This document shows positions 44,321 through 52,978 of a DNA stretch of 64,000 nucleotides, piece by piece (the stretch's first letter is position 1; the number at the start of each line of letters is the position of its first letter). The stretch is taken from assembly GCF_028473645.1 (NCBI RefSeq), contig NZ_CP097269.1:3366001-3430000 (forward strand), written 5' to 3'. Source of the DNA: Acidovorax sp. GBBC 1281 (lineage in GTDB: Bacteria > Pseudomonadota > Gammaproteobacteria > Burkholderiales > Burkholderiaceae_C). The notes under the pieces were generated by a model. That model did not search any database, had not been told where the DNA came from, and worked only from the letters and a program-made list of their open reading frames with translations. A program made the position numbers and the translations under genes.

Positions 44321-44701
44321 TCAGTGCATCCAGTGGGTGGGCTGGGCGATGCGGCCGAATTCCGCGCAGGGCATGCCCGCCGTCAGCAGTCGCAGGCACG
44401 CGGCCAGTTCGCCGCGGCGCACGTTCATCTCGATGCGGATGCAGTGCCGGGCCGCATCCACGTCGATGCGGTAGCCCTGCACGCGCGCGCCCAGGATGCG
44501 GTGCAGCGAGCGGCGCCCTTCCAGCACGTCGGTATGAAAGAGGCGCAGCGGCAGCACGACGAGGTCGCTGTCGGCCGGCGGCCGGGCCTCCAGGGCCACG
44601 CGGTGAAGGGTCGGAAAAGCGCAGGAATGCGGCATGGGGCGAGTCGCCGCCACGGGGCCGGAGGGGTGCCGGCGGGCGGTGGCGGTCTGCGGGTGGAACA
44701 T
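44321..44701 (-). CDS. Conserved-looking hypothetical protein of the RimK/GNAT-C39 cluster
   Basis: I do not recognise this protein. It is 126 residues long, without signal peptide or membrane segment. The central part (about 45-112) looks folded: SDLVVLPLRLFHTDVLEGRR, SLHRILGARVQGYRIDVDAA and HCIRIEMNVRRGELAACLRL alternate strands and helices. Translation could also start at an internal ATG (44635). It is the first gene of the run ending in the RimK-like ligase, with 11 bases to the membrane peptide gene, and is divergent from nth. Co-transcription suggests a part in the same pathway, possibly a binding or regulatory subunit, but nothing in the sequence proves it. Confidence 0.6.
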   Translation of the reverse strand: MFHPQTATARRHPSGPVAATRPMPHSCAFPTLHRVALEARPPADSDLVVLPLRLFHTDVLEGRRSLHRILGARVQGYRIDVDAARHCIRIEMNVRRGELAACLRLLTAGMPCAEFGRIAQPTHWMH

Positions 44702-44870
44702 GGCCCCAGTCTAGGAACGCCGGCATAAAAACGCCGTAAAAAATGCGCCGGTGCCCGTCAATTCCCCGTCAACCCGCCCGGGCGGCAGCCCGCCGCCGGG
44801 CCGGCAGGCGCCCGGGCGGCCGGCTGCGGGACAATGCGGCTCCCCGCGTGCCCACAACGACATTCCCACC

Positions 44871-45509
44871 ATGAAGACCGCGCAGATCGAACCCTTCTTC
44901 GCCGCCCTGAAGGCCGCCAACCCCATGCCCAACACGGAGCTGGAATACACCACCGTGTTCGAGCTGCTGGCCGCGGTGCTGCTCTCGGCCCAGGCCACCG
45001 ACGTGGGCGTGAACAAGGCCACGCGCAAGCTCTTTCCGGTGGCGGGCACACCGCAGGCCATCCTCGACCTGGGGCTGGAAGGGCTGGAGGGCTACATCAA
45101 GACCATCGGGCTGTACCGCAGCAAGGCACGGCACCTGATGGCTACCTGCCGCATCCTGGTGGAGCAGCACGGCGGCGTGGTGCCCCGCACCCGCGAGGCG
45201 CTGGAGGCCCTGCCCGGCGTGGGCCGCAAGACGGCCAACGTGGTGCTGAACGTGGCGTTCGGCCAGCCCACCATGGCGGTGGACACGCACATCTTCCGCG
45301 TCAGCAACCGCACAGGCCTCGCGCCCGGCAAGAACCCGCTGGCGGTGGAGCTGCAGCTGATGAAGCGTGTTCCTGCGGCCTACGCGGTGGACTCGCACCA
45401 CTGGCTGATCCTGCTGGGCCGCTACGTGTGCCAGGCGCGCAAGCCGCGCTGCTGGGAATGCGTGGTGGCGCCGTACTGCGACTACCAGCCCAAGACCCCG
45501 CCGCCATGA
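44871..45509 (+). CDS. nth: Endonuclease III
   Basis: DNA glycosylase/AP lyase that removes oxidised pyrimidines. The 212-residue protein keeps the helix-hairpin-helix LPGVGRKTANVVLNVAFG with catalytic Lys120 and Asp138 (VDTHIFRV), and the [4Fe-4S] cysteines Cys187, Cys194, Cys197 and Cys203 (C-x6-C-x2-C-x5-C); all positions equal those of the E. coli enzyme. The ATG at 44871 (MKTAQIEPFF) is used; an upstream in-frame ATG lies in the divergent promoter region. Confidence 0.98.
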   Translation: MKTAQIEPFFAALKAANPMPNTELEYTTVFELLAAVLLSAQATDVGVNKATRKLFPVAGTPQAILDLGLEGLEGYIKTIGLYRSKARHLMATCRILVEQHGGVVPRTREALEALPGVGRKTANVVLNVAFGQPTMAVDTHIFRVSNRTGLAPGKNPLAVELQLMKRVPAAYAVDSHHWLILLGRYVCQARKPRCWECVVAPYCDYQPKTPPP

Positions 45510-45538
45510 CAGGACGGCTGGACATCAAAAGTGCCTCC

Positions 45539-45581
45539 AGCACAATTGATACTAGGGCGTATAGCTATATTTTTCATAGCA
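45539..45581. repeat. Dispersed TACTAGGGC repeat, copy B
   Basis: A 43-base element with core TACTAGGGCGTATAGCTATA, then a T-rich spacer and CATAGCA. It matches copy A (25382-25424) at about 33 of 43 positions with no gaps and sits in the 133-base convergent gap between nth and the TerB-like gene. Confidence 0.7.
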
Positions 45582-45642
45582 GACCACCCCTGGCACCCGG
45601 GGTGGCGGATTCACCCCACGGCCGGCACCGCGCGCCGCCGGA

Positions 45643-46725
45643 TCAGGCGCGCAGTTCGCGCAGCAGTTTGCCCACATCGAGGCCCTGCGCACGTTGCTGG
45701 ATCTGCGGCGCGTAGCGCTGCTGCAGGTTGCGCGCCTCGTCCACCGTGCGGGAGAAGGACGTTTTGAGCGCGTCCTTGCCCAGCGTGCGGCCCCCGGCGT
45801 AGTAGCGCTGCGCCACCTTGCCCAGCGCGTACGTGGTGGCGAACGAGAACGCCGAGCCCGTGGCGGCGCTGCCCACCGCGCGGCCCATGCCGCCCATCAC
45901 CTTGCCCAGCAGCCCGCCCACCAGCTTGCGGCCGAACTGCTCCACGTACTGCGAGGTGAGGCCCACGCCCACCGTGGCGAGAAAGTCGGTGATGTGGCCC
46001 TTGTCCAGCTCGTAGCCGTACAGCTTGCCGATGCGGTAGACCAGCCGCGTCTGCAGCGGAATGATCGCCATGGAGGCCAGCGACTGCGGCAGCAGCTCCA
46101 ACGCCCCGTTCAGGATGGAGGCGTTCAGCACCATGGAGTCGATCTCGGCCGCATGGGGATCGACGCCCGGCGCCGGCGCGCCGACCGGCACCGGCGCTGG
46201 CACCGGTGCCAGCGCCTGGCCCGGGGCGGAAACGGCCGCGGTGCCCGCCGCCACCGCCGCAGCGGCACCCGCCCCCGCCACGGCGATCGCGGCAGGCTCG
46301 GCCCAACCCTGCGACGCGCCTTGCGAATCAACGGGCGCATCGCGCAGCGGCGCAGCCGCCAGCGCATCGGCCTCGCGCACCACGGCGGCGGCTTCGTCCG
46401 GCGCCATCTGCAGGGCCGAGCCCAGGCGTTGCAGAAAGGCCTTTTCCTGGGCATTGCACACGCCGTCGGCATCGCACACGCCCACGGCCATCTCGTAGGC
46501 CAGCTGGCGCAGCGCGGGCGTGTCCAGCGCCTGGGCCGCGTCCTCGATGCGCACGCGCTGCAGCAGCACGTCCTGGTAGAGCTTCATCAGGTCCAGGCCG
46601 GTGCCGGCGCTGAGCGACTCGGCCAGCTGGCGCAGGTGTTCGCGCTCGCGCTCGTCCTTGTGTTCGTCGGCAAAGGCCGCCATCAGGCTGATGGCCATCA
46701 CGGCGCGGGTGTGTTCGGGTTGCAT
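45643..46725 (-). CDS. TerB-like / DUF697-like membrane-associated protein
   Basis: A 360-residue protein with two parts. Residues about 1-125 resemble TerB-type helical domains ([40 protein letters not shown]). An Ala/Pro/Val-rich linker follows (about 125-185). Residues about 190-350 resemble DUF697 ([60 protein letters not shown]), which usually carries two amphipathic or membrane-inserted helices. The function is unknown; a role in envelope stress is sometimes suggested for both families. ATG 46725 is preceded by AGGA. Divergent from the MFS gene. Confidence 0.75.
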   Translation of the reverse strand: MQPEHTRAVMAISLMAAFADEHKDEREREHLRQLAESLSAGTGLDLMKLYQDVLLQRVRIEDAAQALDTPALRQLAYEMAVGVCDADGVCNAQEKAFLQRLGSALQMAPDEAAAVVREADALAAAPLRDAPVDSQGASQGWAEPAAIAVAGAGAAAAVAAGTAAVSAPGQALAPVPAPVPVGAPAPGVDPHAAEIDSMVLNASILNGALELLPQSLASMAIIPLQTRLVYRIGKLYGYELDKGHITDFLATVGVGLTSQYVEQFGRKLVGGLLGKVMGGMGRAVGSAATGSAFSFATTYALGKVAQRYYAGGRTLGKDALKTSFSRTVDEARNLQQRYAPQIQQRAQGLDVGKLLRELRA

Positions 46726-47080
46726 GGATCGGTATTCCTCGGGTGGCAAAAACGAAAAGGCGTCAAAGGGGAGAGACGGTCGGCCGGCGCCGCGTGCACG
46801 GGCCGCCGGCCTCCAACAGGCTGGCGGGCCGGCGCGGTGCCGATCCGGGTTCCCGCTGCGCTGTGTGCGTTGGTTTTGCAGAGGAAGGAAAGCGCAGCCG
46901 CCGCAATGGCAGAGCGATCCCCGGGCTGCATCTAGGAGCGAAAGCGCGGTTTTCAATAGGCTGGTGGCGCGATGCCGGATTTGGCTGACAGCCAGGACTT
47001 CGTCGTCCCGACGACAATGCGGCCTGCCACAACAACACACCCTGCATGCCGCGCATGCGGACCAGAAAGGCCCGTCTTCC
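46726..47080. other. Intergenic region, 355 bases
   Basis: Divergent promoter region of the TerB/DUF697-like gene and the MFS transporter. I see no tRNA, repeat or clear operator in it. It is slightly less GC-rich near 46860-47040. Confidence 0.5.
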
Positions 47081-48409
47081 ATGACTGCACCCGTCCCTAC
47101 CGCGGCCGACGCCGATGCGCCCGCGCCCCGCGCCTACACCGCCGAGGAGAAGCGCCACCGCGTCTTCTCTATCATGGCGGCCTCGTCGGGCAACCTCGTC
47201 GAGTGGTTCGACTTCTACGTGTATGCCTTCTCGGCGCTGTACTTCGCGCCGGCCTTCTTCCCCAAATCGGACCCCACCGCCCAGTTGCTGAACACCGCCG
47301 GCGTGTTCGCCGCGGGCTTTCTCATGCGGCCCATCGGCGGGTGGCTGTTCGGGCGCATCGCGGACAAGTACGGGCGCAAGACCTCGATGCTGATCTCGGT
47401 CACCATGATGTGCGCGGGCTCCCTCGTCATCGCCGGCCTGCCCACCTATGCTGCCATCGGCGCCTGGGCGCCCTTCCTGTTGCTGATGTGCCGCCTGTTC
47501 CAGGGGCTGTCGGTGGGCGGCGAATACGGCACCACCGCCACCTACATGAGCGAGGTGGCGCTGCGCGGCCAGCGCGGCTTCTTCTCCTCGTTCCAGTACG
47601 TGACGCTGATCGGCGGGCAGCTGCTGGCGGTGCTGGTCATCGTGATCCTGGAGACGCTGCTGAGCGAGGCCGAGCTGAAGGCCTGGGGCTGGCGCATCCC
47701 GTTCGTGATCGGCGCCATCTCGGCCGTGGTCGCGCTGCTGCTGCGCCGCACCCTGCACGAGACGCAGACCGACGCCGCCAAGCAGAACAAGGAGGCCGGC
47801 ACCATGGGCGGGCTGTTCCGCCACCACAAGGCGGCCTTCTTCACCGTGCTGGGCTACACGGCCGGCGGATCGCTGATCTTCTACACGTTCACCACCTACA
47901 TGCAGAAATACCTGGTGAACACGGTGGGCCTGCCCATCAAGACCACCAGCTACGTGATGACGTGCGCGCTGTTCGTGTACATGTGCATGCAGCCGCTGTT
48001 CGGGGCGCTGTCGGACCGCATCGGCCGGCGCAACAACATGCTGCTGTTCGGCGCGCTGTGCGCGCTGTGCACGGTGCCCATCCTCACGGCGCTGCAGCAC
48101 ACGACCAGCCCCTACGTCGCCTTCGTGCTGATCGCGCTGGCCCTGGCCATCGTGAGCTTCTACACCTCCATCAGCGGCATCGTGAAGGCCGAGATGTTCC
48201 CGCCCGAGGTGCGCGCACTGGGCGTGGGCCTGGCCTACGCGGTGGCCAACGCGATCTTCGGCGGCTCGGCCGAATACGTCGCGCTGGGGCTCAAATCCAT
48301 CGGCCATGAGACGGTGTTCTTCTGGTACGTGACCGGCATGATGGTGCTGGCGTTCGTGGTCAGCCTGCGCCTGCCGCGCCAGGCGAGCTATCTGCACCAC
48401 GACCACTGA
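47081..48409 (+). CDS. MFS transporter of the metabolite:H+ symporter (KgtP-like) family
   Basis: Twelve-helix inner-membrane symporter of 442 residues. The MHS-family N-terminus [20 protein letters not shown], motif [41 protein letters not shown] and the second-half copy [12 protein letters not shown] are all present. [20 protein letters not shown] forms the central cytoplasmic loop. It is closest in look to alpha-ketoglutarate permease (KgtP), so a dicarboxylate is the likely substrate, but proline/betaine or shikimate relatives share these motifs. ATG 47081 gives the standard length. No regulator adjacent. Confidence 0.88.
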   Translation: MTAPVPTAADADAPAPRAYTAEEKRHRVFSIMAASSGNLVEWFDFYVYAFSALYFAPAFFPKSDPTAQLLNTAGVFAAGFLMRPIGGWLFGRIADKYGRKTSMLISVTMMCAGSLVIAGLPTYAAIGAWAPFLLLMCRLFQGLSVGGEYGTTATYMSEVALRGQRGFFSSFQYVTLIGGQLLAVLVIVILETLLSEAELKAWGWRIPFVIGAISAVVALLLRRTLHETQTDAAKQNKEAGTMGGLFRHHKAAFFTVLGYTAGGSLIFYTFTTYMQKYLVNTVGLPIKTTSYVMTCALFVYMCMQPLFGALSDRIGRRNNMLLFGALCALCTVPILTALQHTTSPYVAFVLIALALAIVSFYTSISGIVKAEMFPPEVRALGVGLAYAVANAIFGGSAEYVALGLKSIGHETVFFWYVTGMMVLAFVVSLRLPRQASYLHHDH

Positions 48410-48726
48410 CGGGGCCGGCCATGCCGCATAGGCCGGGCCGCACCGCCCCCCGCATCGCCCCGCGCCCTGCCGCCGAGTGCCTGGGCCACCGAATTCAGAA
48501 CTTTTAAGGTGCCGGCCGGCGGCCTCGCCAGCGGCGGAACCCGGTGCGCTGCAGCGCAAAAAAGCCATGCCCGACAAGGACTTGGCGCTGACATTGGGTC
48601 GCGCCAGCACCCCTTGCAGCCCTTCGCCCGCGCCTTCGCGGGCCGCGCTCCCCCGCGTACATTGATCGCCGTGGCCCGGGCCCTGATCCGCGCCACGGCA
48701 AAAAAATCAATTCGGAGGACCGCGGC
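48410..48726. other. Intergenic region, 317 bases
   Basis: Lies between the MFS gene and the tyrosinase gene. It begins with GC-rich inverted repeats (GGGCCGGCC ... GGCCGGGCC, 48412-48441) without a T-run, and includes the purine-rich ribosome site TTCGGAGGAC just before the tyrosinase ATG. No further gene is supported. Confidence 0.5.
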
Positions 48727-50307
48727 ATGAGCCATTCCCATACTTCCCGCAGGCAAGCCCTGCAGCACCTGGCCAGCCTGACCGCCGGCTTTTCGTTGTG
48801 GAGCCTGCAGCACAGTGCCGCCTGGGCGCAGAACCCGGCCGACAACCCGCAGAACTGCGCCCCACCCCAGCCGCCCGGCCCGGCGACGCCCTTCCAGGGC
48901 GGCAAGATCGCCGTCAAGCCACGCAAGAGCGCCTTCGCCCTGACCGACGCCGAGATCGCCAGCCTCACCAAGGGCTGGCAAGGGCTGCGCGACATCACCG
49001 CCCAGAACCCCAACAGCCCCACCGGCTGGCTGCGCCAGAGCTACGTGCACTGCTGGGCCTGCGGCGGCGGCACCGACGGCCAGCAGGGCGAGGAAATCCA
49101 TTCGAGCTGGTGGTTCCCGCCATGGCACCGCGCCTACCTGTTCTTCCTGGAGCGCGCCCTGGTCAAGGCCTCGGGCGACCCCGACCTGCGCCTGCCGTAC
49201 TGGGACTGGAGCACCCAGAGCCCCTCGACCCAGACCTTCCCGCAGATCTACGCCAGCGCCGGCAGCGCCCTGTACGATCCGTTGCGCAACCCCGCCAAAG
49301 TGAAGCCGGGGGCCCGGATCCCTGCCGCCTTCGTGGGCCCGAAGGCCATGTCCATCGTGCTGAACTCGCCCAACTACGCCTTGTTCGGCGGGGTCAACAC
49401 GGCCATCGGCGGCGGCAGCCCCGGCGCGCTGGAGACCATTCCCCACAACCACGTGCACGTGTGGACGGGCACCGATGGCAGCCAGGCGCCCAACTACGGC
49501 TCCGACATGGGCGTGCTCTCCACGGCCGCCCGCGACCCGGTCTTCTTCGCCCACCATTCCAACGTGGACCGCATGTGGAGCAGTTGGGTGGCGGTCGACC
49601 CCTCGCACACCAACCCGCCGGATGCGGACTGGAACGGCCACGCCTGGAACTTCTACGACGAAAACGGCGTGTGGACCTCCATGAAGGTCAGCGACGTCGT
49701 CAACTCCGAAAACCTGGGCTACGTGTACGACTCCCTGGCCACGCCCCCGAAGCCCCTGCGCAGCGCCGTGCGGACGGCAGGCGCCAGCCAGCCGGCACCG
49801 GCCGAGAACGCGGCCCTGGCGCATCCCGTGCAGCCGCTGGTGGTGCTGGCCGCGCCGCAAAAGCGCAACCTGGGCACCGCGCCCGTCACGCACAAGGCCG
49901 CGCTGCCGGAAGGCTTTCGCAAGCCGCTCGCCGCGCTGGCGGCCAACCAGTCGTCGCGGCTGTACCTGCTGCACATCGACGACGTGACCACCCCGCCCGA
50001 CCGCAGCGTGAGCGCCAAGGTGTACGTGAACCTGCCCAACGCCAACGCCAGCACCACCACCGAGTCGCCCAACTTCGTGGGAATGATCTCCAGCGTGGCC
50101 AAGACCACGCCCGCGAACACGACGGGGCATGCGGCGCACCACCAGGCCGGTATCCGCTATTCGTTCGTGATCGACGAGGAGACGGCCCGCCTGATCGCGC
50201 GGGACAGGGCCGTCACCGTCACGCTGGTGCCGGTGGACAGCAACGGCGCCACGCCGCGCCGGTCGCAACTGAACTACGGCCGGATCACGCTCACGCCGCT
50301 GCCCTGA
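48727..50307 (+). CDS. Tat-exported tyrosinase / plant-type polyphenol oxidase
   Basis: Type-3 copper oxidase of 526 residues that oxidises phenols to quinones. A twin-arginine signal (SRRQALQHLASLTAGFSLWS, cleavage after AWA near residue 35) indicates export of the folded protein. CuA ligands lie in YVHCWACGGG (His with a neighbouring Cys, as in the thioether of plant enzymes), IHSSWWFPPWHRAYLFFLE; CuB ligands in HNHVHVWTG and DPVFFAHHSNVDRMWSSWV. Residues about 300-340 (DWNGHAWNFYDENGVWTSMK) match the PPO1_DWL domain of plant polyphenol oxidases, and a C-terminal PPO-type domain follows. GGAGG precedes the ATG. A strong hairpin follows the gene. Confidence 0.92.
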   Translation: MSHSHTSRRQALQHLASLTAGFSLWSLQHSAAWAQNPADNPQNCAPPQPPGPATPFQGGKIAVKPRKSAFALTDAEIASLTKGWQGLRDITAQNPNSPTGWLRQSYVHCWACGGGTDGQQGEEIHSSWWFPPWHRAYLFFLERALVKASGDPDLRLPYWDWSTQSPSTQTFPQIYASAGSALYDPLRNPAKVKPGARIPAAFVGPKAMSIVLNSPNYALFGGVNTAIGGGSPGALETIPHNHVHVWTGTDGSQAPNYGSDMGVLSTAARDPVFFAHHSNVDRMWSSWVAVDPSHTNPPDADWNGHAWNFYDENGVWTSMKVSDVVNSENLGYVYDSLATPPKPLRSAVRTAGASQPAPAENAALAHPVQPLVVLAAPQKRNLGTAPVTHKAALPEGFRKPLAALAANQSSRLYLLHIDDVTTPPDRSVSAKVYVNLPNANASTTTESPNFVGMISSVAKTTPANTTGHAAHHQAGIRYSFVIDEETARLIARDRAVTVTLVPVDSNGATPRRSQLNYGRITLTPLP

Positions 50308-50326
50308 AGAACCGGCCCTGAAGACC

Positions 50327-50385
50327 AGGCCCTGGCCCGACGCGCAGCACGCTGGCTGCGCAGCGGGCCGGGGCCTGCGCTTTTT
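50327..50385 (+). terminator. Terminator after the polyphenol oxidase gene
   Basis: A long, nearly perfect GC-rich hairpin (left arm 50327-50349, right arm 50353-50375) is followed within five bases by TTTTT (50381-50385), whose last base is within the racemase stop region. Confidence 0.75.
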
Positions 50386-51152
50386 CAGGCCGCTGCGGCT
50401 CCGTCAGGTTGGCGCGGTGCCAGCCCCAGCGCCGCCAGCTCGGGCGACACCCGCTCCCAGGCCACGTCGCACCAGGGCTGCGCGCGCTCGCTCGGCAGCG
50501 CGGGCGTGCGCAGCGCCCATTGCGCACCGGCCACCACGCTGTCGATCACCGGCACGCCCACCTCGGGCTGGATCGCGCCGGCCATGCCGGCCAGGCCCGC
50601 GCCCCCGAGGATGACGGCCTGCACGCCCATCTGCCGCACCACGTCGCGGCAGGCCTGGGCGAGCAGCGCCCGCGCCGCCGCAGGGTCCGCGGCCAGTTGC
50701 GCGCCGGTGGGTGCCACCGTGTGGATGCCCGCCAGCATGGGCGCATGCCCCAGTGCTTGAGCCAAGCGCTGCAGCATCGGGCCCCAGCGCTCGCCGCCGG
50801 TGACGATGCCAAAGCGCCCTTGCCGCGCCGCCGTGATGAAAGAGGCCTCGGCCAGCCCGGTCACCGGCACCGGACTGCTCTCGCGCAGCGCCATCAGGCC
50901 CGGATCTCCGAAACAGCCGACCAGCACCGCATCGGGCGCGCGGCCGCCGTCCGCCAGCGCAGCGGCCCAGGCGTCCAGCGCCGCATGAGAGGCCACCGCG
51001 TAGCTGGCCTCGCAGGCGATGTAGGGCGCGCCGAACCGGGCCGTGGCCGTGCGCACCTGCACGTGCGATCCGGCGGCGGCCTGCACGTGGCGCTGCAGCA
51101 AGGCGCTCACGCTGGCCGAGGTGTTGGGGTTGATGACGAGCAGTTGGCGCAT
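50385..51152 (-). CDS. Asp/Glu/hydantoin racemase family protein
   Basis: Cofactor-independent racemase/isomerase family, 255 residues. MRQLLVINPNTSASVSALLQ is the hydantoin-racemase N-terminus. The two catalytic cysteines are at VGCFGDPGLMALRE (first Cys) and, unusually, AVILGGAGLAGMAG where family members normally have a second Cys (GGAGM/GCAGM); here it is Gly-Gly-Ala, so racemase activity is doubtful and a decarboxylase or isomerase role is possible. It is the last gene of the ABC-transporter operon, 31 bases after the GntR gene, and may convert the imported compound. Confidence 0.82.
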   Translation of the reverse strand: MRQLLVINPNTSASVSALLQRHVQAAAGSHVQVRTATARFGAPYIACEASYAVASHAALDAWAAALADGGRAPDAVLVGCFGDPGLMALRESSPVPVTGLAEASFITAARQGRFGIVTGGERWGPMLQRLAQALGHAPMLAGIHTVAPTGAQLAADPAAARALLAQACRDVVRQMGVQAVILGGAGLAGMAGAIQPEVGVPVIDSVVAGAQWALRTPALPSERAQPWCDVAWERVSPELAALGLAPRQPDGAAAA

Positions 51153-51183
51153 GCGTTGCCTTGTTGTCCGGGTGCGCGGCGCG

Positions 51184-51990
51184 TCAGGCCGCGCGGCCCG
51201 CGCCCAGCAGTTGCACCAGGTCCGGCGCCGCGTCCTGCGCGGGCGTGAATTCGAGCTGCGATTCGATGCGCGCCAGGTGGTCGAGCATGCGCCGCGCGGC
51301 CTCGCCCGCATCGCGCAGGCGGATCGCGTCGATCAGCGCGCGGTGCTCGCGGCAGCCACAGGCCGTGGCCTCTTCGCGGGCCTGCACATGGCTGGGGCTG
51401 TAGGTCATGAGGATGAGCGATGTGCGCGACACCAGCTCGCGCAGGATGCGCCCCAGCGTCTGGTGGCCGGCCGCCTGCGCGATGTGCAGGTGAAAGTCCC
51501 CCGACAGCCGGATCGCCCGGCGCATGTCGCCCGCCTGGCGCGAGGCCTCCTCGTCGGCCACGCTCTGCACCAGCCAGGCCACGTCCTGCGCGGTGGCCGT
51601 CTCCACGAAGAGCGACACCAGGCGCGGCTCGATCAGGCGGCGTGCCTCAAACACCTCGCGCGCCTCCTGCACCGTGGGCTGGGCGATGGAGGCGCCACGG
51701 CGCGGCGTGAGGGTGACCACTTGCTCGCCCGCCAGGCGCACCAGCACCGGCCGCACGCGGGTACGCGACACGCCGAAGGCCATGGCCAGCTTGTCTTCCA
51801 CCAGCTTGGTGCCGGGCGGCAGGCGATGGTCCAGGATGGCCGAGACCATGCGCTCGTACATGTCGTTGTCGCTCAGCAGGCCGTCGTCGGCATCGGACGC
51901 GGGCAGCGCCGCGGTACGCGGGGACGCGGCCCTGCGGCGCGGCGCGGCCGCCGCACGGGGGGCGCGGCCGGCGGGTGCGGGAGGCTTCAT
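51184..51990 (-). CDS. GntR-family (FCD-type) transcriptional regulator
   Basis: Regulator of 268 residues. A 40-residue basic, Ala/Arg-rich leader precedes the winged helix (MYERMVSAILDHRLPPGTKL, VEDKLAMAFGVSRTRVRPVL, ASIAQPTVQEAREV). The FCD effector domain (about 110-250) has FEARRLIEPRLVSLFVETA, FHLHIAQAAGHQTLGRILRE and CREHRALIDAIRLRDAGEAA with the metal-binding Asp/His residues. Its ATG overlaps the stop of the upstream permease as ATGA, so it is translated from the transporter mRNA. The palindrome at 56514-56531 before the first gene is its probable operator. Confidence 0.92.
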   Translation of the reverse strand: MKPPAPAGRAPRAAAAPRRRAASPRTAALPASDADDGLLSDNDMYERMVSAILDHRLPPGTKLVEDKLAMAFGVSRTRVRPVLVRLAGEQVVTLTPRRGASIAQPTVQEAREVFEARRLIEPRLVSLFVETATAQDVAWLVQSVADEEASRQAGDMRRAIRLSGDFHLHIAQAAGHQTLGRILRELVSRTSLILMTYSPSHVQAREEATACGCREHRALIDAIRLRDAGEAARRMLDHLARIESQLEFTPAQDAAPDLVQLLGAGRAA

Positions 51991-52886
51991 CGGGCGGCCC
52001 CCGCGCGGCGCCCGCGCCCGAGCAGCCACACCAGCGCCAGTGTGAGCCCCATCACCACGAAAGAAACCACCGTGGTCAGCGTGCCCAGCGCGTAGATCGA
52101 CGGCGTGGTCACGGTCGATGTCAGCCCCTGCAGTTCCAGCGGCAGCGTATTCACGTCGCCGATGGCCTGCGAGGTGCGGGCGATCTCGTCCCAGCTCAGC
52201 GTGAAGCCGAACATGCCGATGCCCACCACCGACGGCGCCACCAGCGGCAGCACCACGTGCGCGAAGCCCTGCCACGGCGTGGCGCCCAGGTCCCGCGCCG
52301 CCTCTTCGTACGCCGGGTTGAAGCGGTTGAACACCGCGAACATGATGAGCAGGCCGAACGGCAACGTCCACGTGAGGTGCGCGCCCAGGGCCGAGGTGAA
52401 CAGGCCCAGCGAGGTGCCGAAGCCCTCTAGCGTCTCCTGCAGGCCCAGCCAGCCCAGCACCGCCTTGATGGCGGTATCGATCAGGCGGAACTCCAGCCCG
52501 ATGCCCAGCGACACGATGATGGAGGGCATGATGAGGCTGGCCACCACCACGAAGAACAGCGTGTTGCCGCCTGCCAGCCGCTTGCGAAAGGCCAGGCCCG
52601 CCAGCACCGAAAGCACCACGGTGCACGCCATCACGGCTAGACCGAGGGCGAGCGAACGCCGCAGCGCCGCGCCGATGTCCACCACGCCCAGCCCCTCGGC
52701 CAGTTGGCGGAACCAGTGCAGCGACAGGCCGCGCATCGGAAAGGTCAGCCCGCCTTCAGGGCCCTGGAAGCTCAGCACGAAGATGACCAGCATGGGCCCG
52801 TACATGAACAGCACGAACAGTACGAACACCATCGCCAGCAGCCAGAAGCTGAGCGGGCGCGGCTCGCGCAGGCGGGTTTTGTTCAT
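51987..52886 (-). CDS. ABC transporter permease (PotC-like)
   Basis: Inner-membrane permease of 299 residues with six transmembrane helices in the polyamine/Fe3+/opine (PotC) group. N-terminal helix SFWLLAMVFVLFVLFMYGPM, the coupling EAA loop YEEAARDLGATPWQGFAHVV with LPLVAPSVVG, and SWDEIARTSQAIGDVNTLPL near the C-terminus are family-typical. The start at 52886 is chosen because GGAGG stands eight bases upstream. Fourth gene in the order ATPase-binding protein-permease 1-permease 2-GntR-racemase. Confidence 0.92.
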   Translation of the reverse strand: MNKTRLREPRPLSFWLLAMVFVLFVLFMYGPMLVIFVLSFQGPEGGLTFPMRGLSLHWFRQLAEGLGVVDIGAALRRSLALGLAVMACTVVLSVLAGLAFRKRLAGGNTLFFVVVASLIMPSIIVSLGIGLEFRLIDTAIKAVLGWLGLQETLEGFGTSLGLFTSALGAHLTWTLPFGLLIMFAVFNRFNPAYEEAARDLGATPWQGFAHVVLPLVAPSVVGIGMFGFTLSWDEIARTSQAIGDVNTLPLELQGLTSTVTTPSIYALGTLTTVVSFVVMGLTLALVWLLGRGRRAGAAR

Positions 52887-52978
52887 GGAAAGGGCCTCCA
52901 TGCCATGGGAAAGACGAAGGGGGCGGTGCCTGCGCGGGGCACTGCGCAAAAGGATGTGCGTGCGTGAATGGCCATGGC

